This document shows, piece by piece, positions 10,507 to 19,974 of a DNA stretch of 64,000 nucleotides. A program made the position numbers and the translations under genes. The stretch is from Rhynchopus sp. YZ270_cl-10 (Eukaryota; Euglenozoa; Diplonemea; Diplonemida; Diplonemidae), in contig OZ037919.1 of NCBI GenBank assembly GCA_964035575.1, positions 806,001-870,000 of the forward strand, read 5' to 3'. The stretch's first letter is position 1. The number at the start of each line of letters is the position of its first letter. The notes under the pieces were generated by a model, which had not been told where the DNA came from, searched no databases, and worked only from the letters and a program-made list of their open reading frames with translations.

Positions 10507-11816
10507 GTGTCGTTGTGCGACCTGCATGTTTCGGAAGTGGGACCTTTTTACTTTCCCTATCTTTTACGGTTACGGAAAATGTAGCAAACGAAAAGCTGTT
10601 TTTTGGGGCGACACTGTTTCAAGGGCAAAAATGGTATAGATCTGGGGTGGGGAAACGTTCAATATTTTCGACGTTTCAGCCATTCTCGTTCTTACCCCCC
10701 CCGACCCCCACGTTTAGCATCAGCATGTGTGTGTGTGTCAATACTTCAGTGTCCTGTATCGATAGCTATGTTCTTTTACACCAATTCTGCAAGGTAGGTT
10801 AAGGTGTGTCCATGACCAAACAAGATACTCTTCGCACAACTATTGTTTTTCTTTCTGCAAAAGTTGTGCCATGACCCCGAAATCTATTTTTGCGCATTAA
10901 GTACACGAAGCTTAAGTTCATCAATGTTTTCTTGCTTTTCGGTGTCATTGGCATGTCAGAGGAAATATTTTGATTTTTTTTGCATTTATTTCTGTATGAG
11001 GCGTTTGCACTCTCAACTTCCACGGTGGCCCACGCGGGCTCTTAGGTGGTACCCCGCACGGACCCCACCCTGAGGGCCCAGATGTGCGATCTGTTCCGAC
11101 CCCTTTTCTTTTTTTTCTTTTACGGAATTGGGGCGTGGATTAGTGGAAATGTATTTCCAATTTATGGATGCCATATTTAATATTTTTTGCGATTTTGGTA
11201 AATCCGTAAACTAGAAATCCATAACACAGAGGTTAGAGTGTACTTTTTCCCCCCCGTTTGCGATTACACGCACAAAAGTATGATATCGCGAACAAAAAGA
11301 AAACGTACGTATTTTCTTCTTCTAAGGTGCTTGTTTGGGGGCTTTCCTCGCTTCTTGGTGTGGTCGCTCCACGAGGAAAGCCTCATTTCTGTGTTTGTCT
11401 GCGGTGCAGTTTCTCTGTGGCTTGCCCATTACGGAGACGCTAACCCATTTCGCACCCCACGACAAACGTATTCACACAGTATGGGGGACAGCCGTCCCAG
11501 CACCTTTCACCCTCAGGGATACCTTTCCTGGAGGTTCGGGAGGTGCCACAGAATATTACATACGTTTTGACACTGTGAAGGGCAAATATGGTAAAGTCAC
11601 AGGAGAGCGGGAGTGGGGAAACGTTCAACATTGTAGCGTCTCTGTCACATTTTTCTTGCTTTGTGATTATTACCCCCCGTTTTAGCATCATGTGAACGCT
11701 AATTATTTCACAGTGTATTTCCTCTCATTGGCTGCAGGGGGTATGCGGGGGCTATTTTGTATTGTCCTCGAGGTAAACATCCCCTGCCCCTACTAAAAAA
11801 AATGCAAAGTTAAAAC

Positions 11817-12603
11817 CAGGGCTCTCAAGATCCTCCACGAAAAAAGCAGAATTTTCGAAATGAGGAGGATTTTATTTTTGCAAAAAAACCCCCCAAAAAA
11901 AAAATTTTCCCCCCGCAACAAGCGGTCGTCGCGCGCTTCGCGCGCGCCTCCCTGACAGCCACAGAGCGGAGAGGCGGGTCAATTTTGCGAGATAATAAAA
12001 AACGGAAGGGTGGCTACACTAATACAACCAAGTTTGCAAAAAACGGAAATGTAATCCTTTCTCTTGCACCATACGCTCCACGAACCGTACAAAACCAAAA
12101 CGTCTTCCAGAAGCAGGCGGGTAATTTTTAAAAAACGGCAAAATTTTTGCAGCTTTGGTCAAGTTGTATTTTTTGGCTGCAAAATGCAAGGGTATCCAAA
12201 GACATTGCCAACTCTATTTTTTTGCGGAGCAAAAAAATTAATATAAATGGCGCCGCAGGCGAAAAAAAATTAGGGTACGGTGTAAGAATGCTTCCTTTTA
12301 CACCACAGAATCACTCAACGAACCCTTTTTTTGAGTAGCAAAAAATGAAAATAGCGCCGCAGGCAATTTTTTTTTAAGGTGCAGCCCCGGACGGTGCATA
12401 CAAGCTCGGGAAAATATTGGCTCCCTCGGGGGAGACAAAGTGACTCCCACTATAAAACCCCTAGGAGGATAATCCTCCACCCGAGCCCGCCAAAAAAAAA
12501 AAAAAAAAATGGAGGAAATCCTCCACCAAAAAAGCCTGGAAAAAAAAAAAAAAAGCCCCTGGAGGAAATATCCTCCCCTACGTGGAGGATCTTGAGAGCA
12601 CTG
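11817..12603. mobile_element. hAT-like MITE with 8-bp target duplication
   Basis: Terminal inverted repeats CAGGGCTCTCAAGATCC (left) and CAGTGCTCTCAAGATCC (right, complement) extend about 22 bases. They are flanked by the perfect direct duplication GTTAAAAC (11809-11816, 12604-12611). An 8-bp duplication with a terminus starting CAG is typical of hAT elements. At 787 bases with no transposase frame it is non-autonomous. Inside are A/T runs and short GC-rich palindromes. Confidence 0.85.
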
Positions 12604-12611
12604 GTTAAAAC

Positions 12612-13543
12612 CCTGGCTAGGGTATATAAATGCTGGGCCGGGTGGCTTCCCCAATGCTATGAAGGGTGTTGTGCACCCGGAGCATGAAACAGCGACCAAA
12701 AGTCAGCCCAGCTCGCTCTGCAAACATCTTGGGTTTTCTACGTGCCGCCTGTAAGGCGTCCATGTAAATCCCTAAGCGAGGGCGATGTTGAGGATTGATT
12801 CCCTACGTGTTCGATAGCATGGGACTCCATGGGAGAGAGACGGCAAAATCATCAGGGTTCCTATTTACACTTCTGTCCTCTCAATAACCATTTTTTGTTT
12901 TACTTTACACAATTCTGCTGTGGAGCTGAGGTGTGTTTGCTGACCATTTTTATTTTTATCTTTCGATTGCAACGAAGGTCACTCAGCACGAGAGGTTTGG
13001 TCTGGTGTGTTTCAGGACCCTGTACACAGGCTGTCTACTTTTTGAGGGCAGCAGTCTTCGGACGGGTGATCAGCGCCACCCCTTTTGCCAGCAACCTTCC
13101 GGATGAACATTTGCACTGTTTCGTGCACACCGGAGTAATGGTATTCACTCTTGGAGCGGTGTGGACTACGAAGATACATCCCCACCCTGAGGCCCCTTTC
13201 TTCTTTTGGGTGCCATCAAGGGATTTAACAAAAGAGTCTTGTTTCATTTATTTTTGATGATCTCTTCACAGCATCTGCCATGTAGACAGTGTTCACTATG
13301 CAAGGTATCCTGCTCAAGGCATCTGCCGCGAGGACACCTTTATTGCGCACAAAGTACATGAGGCTTAGGTTCATCTGTCAAGGTTTGCTCCTTTCTTTGG
13401 GACATGCCATTCGATGTCAGAAGACATGCTTTCATACTCATCCTCGTGTTCCATGGTCAAAGTGGTACGGCTTCAGACAACACTCAACCCACACCACACA
13501 CACCTCTCCCCACTCAGGACCATCACACACACAAGGACAGACA
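12612..13543. other. 5' flank of CUB paralogue 3, with a duplicated block
   Basis: Bases 12930-13190 match 17815-18083 downstream of the same gene, including a 20-base identity at GGGCAGCAGTCTTCGGACGG. The block has coding-like stretches but frames disagree between copies, so I call no gene. A strong pyrimidine tract and CAG acceptor end at 13517. Confidence 0.55.
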
Positions 13544-16500
13544 ATGCGTTTGCTCGTGATGCTCTCAGTGTGTTCGCTGTCGCTTGCCAGTGTCGTGCTC
13601 CCGACTCTTCCGCCAACTACAGTACCTGCTACAGAAGCACCTCCAACAACTGCTCCACTGCCTCCATGTGAGCAGACTTCGTCACCACTGAAAGCTTCAT
13701 TCCCTCCTGAAAATGCATCCCAGTATATGAAGTGCTGGACGTTTCAGTGCAAGGGAACTGTTCACATGACATTCCTCAACATCTCCTCATACGGAGTGTT
13801 GTCTCTTCTGAACAGCAACGGTTACCAACTCACTTCTCTGACGAGATACCATGACAACTACACTGCTTCGTATCCTGCAAACGGCGAGGTGACGATTCTG
13901 TACCGCGACAGCAATTCTTACAACCACCACGACACAGTAAACTTCGTGGTTGAGTGGGAGTGCGACGAAGACACACCTGTTGTTCCGCCTGCAGTGGGTT
14001 ATGGCTCGTCTGAGTACCTCACACTGGCACAAAGCGGGACGTACAAGAGGCTGTTTTCCAAAAGAAGAGATTACAACTGGATCATTCCCTGCACAGGCAC
14101 ACTCAGCATTGCACAGCAGGTCGGTCACATTGCATCCGCAGAGCTCACATACATCAACAGCAACGGGAGCACTGTGTTGCTGGAGTCGTGGTACGCCAGC
14201 CCATCCAGCAATGAGTACGAGGTGCGTGGTGACTTTCTGATTCAGTTGTCTCCCCATCAGAATGACGATCATGACAACTTCTTCTTCCTCTCATGGAGTT
14301 GCAATGGTGTGAGACCAGAGCTGCCATCATTGAAACAAACCCCAGCACCTGCCACACGAGCACCTCCAACAACTGCTCCACTGCCTGGATGTGAGCAGAC
14401 TTCGTCACCACTGGATGCTTCGTTCCCTCCTGAAAATGCATCCCAGTATATGAAGTGCTGGAAGTTTCAGTGCAAGGGAACTGTTCACATGACATTCCTC
14501 AACATCTCGTCATACGGAATGTTGTCTCTTGTGAACAGCAACGGTTACCAACTCACTTCTCTGACGAGATACCATGACAGCTACACTGCTTCGTATCCCG
14601 CAAACGGCGAGATGACGATTCTGTACCGCGACAGTAATTCTTACAACCACCACGACACAGTGAAATTCACAGTTGAGTGGGAGTGCGACGAAGACACACC
14701 TGTTGTTCCGCCTGCAGTGGGTTATGGCTCGTCTGACTACCTCACACTGGCACAAACAGGGACGTACAAGAGGCTGTTTTCCGAAAGAAGAGATTACTAC
14801 TGGATCATTCCCTGCACAGGCACACTCAGCATTGCACAGCAGGTCGGTCACATTGCATCCGCAGAGCTCACATACATCAACAGCAACGGGAGCACTGTGT
14901 TGCTGGAGTCGTGGTACGCCAGCCCATCCAGCAATGAGTACGAGGTGCGTGGTGACTTTCTGATTCAGTTGTCTCCCCATCAGAATGACGATCATGACAA
15001 CTTCTTCTTCCTCTCCTGGAGTTGCAATGGTGTGAGACCAGAGCTGCCATCATTGAAACAAACCCCAGCACCTGCCACACGAGCACCTCCAACAACTGCT
15101 CCACTGCCTGGATGTGAGCAGACTTCGTCACCACTGGATGCTTCGTTCCCTCCTGAAAATGCATCCCAGTATATGAAGTGCTGGACGTTTCAGTGCAAGG
15201 GAACTGTTCACATGACATTCCTCAACATCTCGTCATACGGAATGTTGTCTCTTGTGAACAGCAACGGTTACCAACTCACTTCTCTGACGAGATACCATGA
15301 CAACTACACTGCTTCGTATCCTGCAAACGGCGAGATGACGATTCTGTACCGCGACAGCAATTCTTACAACCACCACGACACAGTAAACTTCGTGGTTGAG
15401 TGGGAGTGCGACGAAGACACACCTGTTGTTCCGCCTGCAGTGGGTTATGGCTCGTCTGAGTACCTCACACTGGCACAAACAGGGACGTACAAGAGGCTGT
15501 TTTCCAAAAGAAGAGATTACAACTGGATCATTCCCTGCACAGGCACACTCAGCATTGCACAGCAGGTCGGTCACATTGCATCCGCAGAGCTCACATACAT
15601 CAACAGCAACGGGAGCACTGTGTTGCTGGAGTCGTGGTACGCCAGCCCATCCAGCAATGAGTACGAGGTGCGTGGTGACTTTCTGATTCAGTTGTCTCCC
15701 CATCAGAATGACGATCATGACAACTTCTTCTTCCTCTCCTGGAGCTGTGACAGCGTCTCGGGTTTACCACTCACAAACTCACCTACAACGACATATCCAC
15801 CTGACACTCCAACCACAACCCATCATGCTGGTTCTACTTTAGCACCTACAGACCTGCCTGCTACAGACCTACCTGCTGGTTCTTCGTTTGCACCACCTAC
15901 ATATGCACCTCCCACAGCACTTCCAACAGCAACACCTACAGACCTGCCTGCTACACAGCTGCCAGCTACAGACCTGCCTGCTGGTTCTTCGTTTGCACCA
16001 CCTACATCTGCACCTGCCACAGCACTTCCAACTGCCACACCTACAGACCTGCCTGCTGGTTCTTCGTTTGCACCACCTACATATGCACCTGCCACAGCAC
16101 TTCCAACAGCAACACCAACAGACCTGCCTGCTACACAGCTGCCAGCTACAGACCTACCTGCTGGTTCTTCGTTTGCACCACGTACATCTGCACCTCCCAC
16201 AGCACTTCCAACTGCCACACCTACAGACCTGCCTGCTGGTTCTTCGTTTGCACCACCTACATCTGCACCTCCCACAGCACTTCCAACAGCAACACCAACA
16301 GACCTGCCAGCTACAGACCTGCCAGCTGGTTCTTCGTTTGCACCACCTACATCTGCACCTCCCACAGCACTTCCAACAGCAACACCTACAGACCTGCCTG
16401 TTACACAGCTACCAGCTACAGACCTGCCTGCTGGTTCTTCGTTTGCACCACCTACATCTGCACCTCCCACAGCACTGCTAACAGCAACACCAACAGACCT

Positions 16501-17287
16501 GCCTGCTGGCGCCACTTTTGCACCACCACCACCTCCTTCTGTGAACGCCCTGTGCACAACTGACGAAGACTGTCGTCTTGGGAATCTTGACCCGAAGGCG
16601 ACGTGCAATGGTGGGACGTGTGTGTGCCACACACAGGGCTACACACACCCCCCTAGTGTGCCTCTGTGCCTGCTTGCGGACGACGTGACAGTGCCGATGG
16701 CGTTTGCTGTGCAGTACGACGGAGTGGAGGCAGGGTCTTTGTGGACAACAGCAACGACGAGGGAAAGCTTTGAGGACACAATGGGCGAAGCACTGGGCAC
16801 TGTGACGGACCTGCGTGTTGTGGTGTCGGATGGCGGTGTCCTTGTGGTGGGGATGGTGCGTGCCAGCACAGCAAAACTTGCCGACGTCCTTTCGGGGAAG
16901 GAGGACCTGTCAGCAGCGCTTTCCTCTGAGGGTGTGTCTGTGAGCCACGGGGTGACCTGTGCACGCACAGACGCGTCGTACACAGTGCAGCACAATGGTG
17001 TGTGCAATGCGGTCGAGTGTGAAGGCAACACAACCCTGACGCTGGCAGACGGGACGTACCGATGTGAGCGTGAGGCACCACCACAGCCGGAGGAGTCGAG
17101 CAGCAGCAAGGTGTTCCTTTACGTCGGCATCGGTGTGGGCGTGCTTGCGGTGGCTGTGGGTGTTGTTGTTGCGTTTTGCTGTCTGCAAAAGAAGCTGCAT
17201 GCGAAAGAGCTGGTGGGCCCATTCAACGAGACGCCACTTGCGGCGGCTGAGCTGTACCATCTGGAATTCGAACAGGCCTCACTCTGA
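13544..17287 (+). CDS. Membrane-anchored CUB-like repeat glycoprotein (paralogue 3)
   Basis: 1247 residues. The ATG at 13544 begins a signal peptide (MRLLVMLSVCSLSLASVVLP), 26 bases after a CAG acceptor. Three near-identical units of 241 residues (about 42-765) each hold two CUB-like segments with paired Cys and many N-glycosylation sites. A mucin-like Pro/Thr region follows (about 770-1000) with repeats of TDLPAGSSFAPPTSAPPTAL. Then come a Cys-rich stretch (CTTDEDC...CNGGTCVCH) and a region that may be a small extracellular domain. One transmembrane helix (about 1187-1212) and a 35-residue cytosolic tail finish it. Likely a type I surface protein. Compared with paralogue 2 it has one more repeat unit and a membrane anchor. 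Near-identity of the units implies recent amplification or conversion. Confidence 0.9.
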   Translation: MRLLVMLSVCSLSLASVVLPTLPPTTVPATEAPPTTAPLPPCEQTSSPLKASFPPENASQYMKCWTFQCKGTVHMTFLNISSYGVLSLLNSNGYQLTSLTRYHDNYTASYPANGEVTILYRDSNSYNHHDTVNFVVEWECDEDTPVVPPAVGYGSSEYLTLAQSGTYKRLFSKRRDYNWIIPCTGTLSIAQQVGHIASAELTYINSNGSTVLLESWYASPSSNEYEVRGDFLIQLSPHQNDDHDNFFFLSWSCNGVRPELPSLKQTPAPATRAPPTTAPLPGCEQTSSPLDASFPPENASQYMKCWKFQCKGTVHMTFLNISSYGMLSLVNSNGYQLTSLTRYHDSYTASYPANGEMTILYRDSNSYNHHDTVKFTVEWECDEDTPVVPPAVGYGSSDYLTLAQTGTYKRLFSERRDYYWIIPCTGTLSIAQQVGHIASAELTYINSNGSTVLLESWYASPSSNEYEVRGDFLIQLSPHQNDDHDNFFFLSWSCNGVRPELPSLKQTPAPATRAPPTTAPLPGCEQTSSPLDASFPPENASQYMKCWTFQCKGTVHMTFLNISSYGMLSLVNSNGYQLTSLTRYHDNYTASYPANGEMTILYRDSNSYNHHDTVNFVVEWECDEDTPVVPPAVGYGSSEYLTLAQTGTYKRLFSKRRDYNWIIPCTGTLSIAQQVGHIASAELTYINSNGSTVLLESWYASPSSNEYEVRGDFLIQLSPHQNDDHDNFFFLSWSCDSVSGLPLTNSPTTTYPPDTPTTTHHAGSTLAPTDLPATDLPAGSSFAPPTYAPPTALPTATPTDLPATQLPATDLPAGSSFAPPTSAPATALPTATPTDLPAGSSFAPPTYAPATALPTATPTDLPATQLPATDLPAGSSFAPRTSAPPTALPTATPTDLPAGSSFAPPTSAPPTALPTATPTDLPATDLPAGSSFAPPTSAPPTALPTATPTDLPVTQLPATDLPAGSSFAPPTSAPPTALLTATPTDLPAGATFAPPPPPSVNALCTTDEDCRLGNLDPKATCNGGTCVCHTQGYTHPPSVPLCLLADDVTVPMAFAVQYDGVEAGSLWTTATTRESFEDTMGEALGTVTDLRVVVSDGGVLVVGMVRASTAKLADVLSGKEDLSAALSSEGVSVSHGVTCARTDASYTVQHNGVCNAVECEGNTTLTLADGTYRCEREAPPQPEESSSSKVFLYVGIGVGVLAVAVGVVVAFCCLQKKLHAKELVGPFNETPLAAAELYHLEFEQASL
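15840..16530 (+). repeat. Minisatellite encoding the Pro/Thr-rich stalk
   Basis: Imperfect tandem units built on GACCTGCCTGCTGGTTCTTC and CCACAGCACTTCCAACAGC. Unit lengths are multiples of three, so the frame is kept while stalk length can vary. Confidence 0.85.
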
Positions 17288-18324
17288 TGTTGGATGCCAG
17301 AGGAGTCAAGATTTCGCTTTGTTGCATTGTTTTTTTCTCTTTTCCCCACAGCCTTCCTTCACCCTGTAGGGTCACCCCAACCACTATGGTACTATGGTCA
17401 GACCAAGTTTTCACAGCCTAACTATGCGGTTATCAAGAACATGAAAGCTGTACCACTATTGTTTTAGTATCTGATCCTGTTCGGCACTGCACCCTGGTTG
17501 CTTTTGAAACTGGACACAACAAAGAACACAAATGTGAGTTGCTGTGTTGTGTTTTGTCGAAAGCAGCTGTAAGGGACGTATGTGTGTAAAGAACTTTTCT
17601 GTACCCTCCCCTGTTTCCCCTTTTCATGCAAGCACTGTGGATAACTCCCCCACATGTGTGTTCTTGTTTTTATTATGGATGTGTTTGTGTGTTTGTTAGT
17701 ATCATTCGTAACACCAATTTTAAGGAACAGTAAGTGCAGCCGTCTCGTCTCACTTCACCATGTTGCATCTTTATACAATGTTACTGTGGACAACAGCATG
17801 CCTCCCCTTAGGCATTCGGTGAGGTGTGTTTGCTGACTACCATTTTCATTGATAACGATTGCAACGAAGGTGGCTCGTACGAGAGGTTTAGTCTTGTGTT
17901 TCAGGACCCTGTGTGTACAGGCCCAGCTTACCTTTCTCATCTTCAAAGTGTCTACTTGAGGGCAGCAGTCTTCGGACGGGTGATCAGCGCCACCCCCTTT
18001 TGCCAGCAACCCTTCCGGATGAACATTTGCACTGTTTCGGAATGGGATTCACTCTTGGAGCAGTGTAAACTACCAAGGTACATCCCTGGGTGTCCATACT
18101 AATACAGCGTAGCTTTCAAAAACAAAACAAAAGACCTCTCCCCTTGTAACTGTTTGTTGTCCCTTGCACCACACCCACACCCTCACTCCCCTTTTGATAC
18201 GAAGTGCTTGATTTGGCTGTCTTGTGGGAAAACGAAGCAACCAATTCAGCAGGCACGGGGCTGTGTTCCCACCTCGCCCCCTCTCTATTACCACCCAGGC
18301 GGGAGTCCCTTCTCCTACCTACAT
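17288..18324. other. Spacer between CUB paralogue 3 and the DnaJ-like gene
   Basis: No gene seen. It carries the second copy of the duplicated block (17815-18083). Bases 17480-17640 resemble the downstream flank of the other CUB units (TTTTCTGTACCC and neighbours). A CAG acceptor at 18298 ends a pyrimidine-rich tract. Confidence 0.55.
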
Positions 18325-19527
18325 ATGTCCTTCGCCACGAACACCCGTGGCCTGGGAAACTTGTATCAAGTACTGGACGTGAAGCCGACTGCCTCTACAG
18401 AGGACATCCTGCGTGCGTACAAGAAGGTGTCCGCACGGTGCCACCCCAGCCGGACCAAGCATAGTGGTGCACGTGAACGCTTTGAGCGTGCGCGGCAGGC
18501 GTTTTGTGTGCTCAGCGACACCGCGCATCGGGAGCGCTACAACCGAGATGGGTACGAAGCACCGCCGTCCGAGGAGTCTGCAGAGGACCTCTACTCTCGC
18601 ACCCACGGGGGCCGGGAGCGGCATGGACGTGCCAAGCCTATGGACACTGTTGTCGAACTTCCAGTTGCTTTGGACGCACTGTACACCGGCAAGAAGGCGC
18701 GTGTCAGCATCACCCGCACCCGCCTCTGTGGCGACTGCAACGGACGCGGCACACTCCGCGAAGGACTGCAAGGACGTTGTGCGGACTGTGAGGGCAGAGG
18801 CGAGCTCGTTGTCGTCCGCCAGGTGTCCGCCCTGCACACCCAGGAGTCCTGCACTCCATGCCCGACGTGTGCGGCGCGCGGTTGGGTTGTGCTCCCGCAG
18901 GACTGCTGCAAGACGTGCACCGGTGTGCGCACTGTCAAGCAAAAGAAGCTCTTCACCTTCCGTGTGGAGAAAGGGATGCGCGAAGGGGACCACTTCACAC
19001 AGCAGTCCGAGGGAGACGAGTCTCCAGACTGTTCTCTCCCAGGGGACGTCATTGTGGTGCTCACCGAGCTGAAGCACGACACCTTCAAGCGGCACGGTGC
19101 GCATCTCCTGATGACCTATGAACTGACCTTGGCTGAGGCGCTGACAGGGTTTCATATGTTGGTCCAGCATTTGGATGGACGGCAGTTGGTTGTGCAGCCT
19201 ACCCGGGGCACGGTCATCTCACCAGACCAGCTGTGGCAGGTGGACGGGGAGGGGCTGCCGGAGCACCCAAGCACGCCCGACGTTCGTGGACACCTTGTCA
19301 TCCGCTTTACAGTGGTCTTCCCCGAGCAGCTCACACCCGACGTCTCGGTGCGCCTGGCGAAGCTGCTGAACAAGCCCCCCTACAGCATGCTCCTGGAGGA
19401 GGGCTTCGAGGAGAAGACGCTTGCCATGTCAGACCCTGCCCTCTTCCTCGAGTCGCAGCCAGAGCGCAAGACACGTGACGGCGACCTTCCACCAGGTGGC
19501 CGCACGGCGGTCTGTTCGCATCAATAA
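18325..19527 (+). CDS. DnaJ-like (Hsp40) protein with altered HPD motif
   Basis: 400 residues; the ATG lies 26 bases after a CAG acceptor. Residues 12-77 form a J domain (LYQVLDVKPTAS...). The invariant His-Pro-Asp that stimulates Hsp70 ATPase is His-Pro-Ser here (40-42). Residues 135-202 hold a DnaJ-type zinc region with four CXXC pairs; the first two (CGDCNGRG, CADCEGRG) are canonical, the last two (CPTCAARG, CKTCTGVR) degenerate. Residues 205-350 match the C-terminal substrate-binding domains, including GDVIVVL and the LTLAEALTGF segment. There is no organelle targeting signal and no C-terminal CaaX box. The overall form is a type I Hsp40, but loss of HPD suggests it may bind clients without driving Hsp70 normally. 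Single copy here. Confidence 0.92.
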   Translation: MSFATNTRGLGNLYQVLDVKPTASTEDILRAYKKVSARCHPSRTKHSGARERFERARQAFCVLSDTAHRERYNRDGYEAPPSEESAEDLYSRTHGGRERHGRAKPMDTVVELPVALDALYTGKKARVSITRTRLCGDCNGRGTLREGLQGRCADCEGRGELVVVRQVSALHTQESCTPCPTCAARGWVVLPQDCCKTCTGVRTVKQKKLFTFRVEKGMREGDHFTQQSEGDESPDCSLPGDVIVVLTELKHDTFKRHGAHLLMTYELTLAEALTGFHMLVQHLDGRQLVVQPTRGTVISPDQLWQVDGEGLPEHPSTPDVRGHLVIRFTVVFPEQLTPDVSVRLAKLLNKPPYSMLLEEGFEEKTLAMSDPALFLESQPERKTRDGDLPPGGRTAVCSHQ

Positions 19528-19974
19528 TGCCGCATCTTTGCGCCTATCGGATTCGCGCTACACACAGGGGGTTGTGGTTGCGAACGACCTGTCCTGGTTC
19601 ACGCCGACAGTGGCAGTCCCGAGCATCACGCTGCTCAGCTGCGAAGTATGAGGTGCGTGTGCTTGCTTCGTTATCTGCTTTGTTCCCGTAGATGGAGGAG
19701 TGGGGCAGAGATTTCGAGGGGGGGCTATGGGGAGGGTGGACTTCGCAGCAGGAGGGAAGGAATGTGTGAAAATAGATTGTTGTGGTTAGATATTTGTCTG
19801 AAATAGATTATGAGCGTGGGAAAGGAAAACTGTGCAAAATAGTTTCGTTTTTTTGTCGCGTCCTATTCGTATCCCCCCCGCACCCACGAATTACAGTACA
19901 GGGGGGCATTTTGAGGAGGCCTATACACATACACATAAGTTTTTATACGCGAGGAAGGGTTGAAAGGTAGAAGG
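19528..19974. other. Spacer before VIT/vWA gene 1
   Basis: About 450 bases with no gene. An AG acceptor follows a C-rich tract at 19896 (or 19901). Confidence 0.5.

Noticed and set aside
15823-16632. Minus-strand 269-codon Gly/Val/Ala frame
   Set aside because: Shadow of the Pro/Thr stalk repeat.
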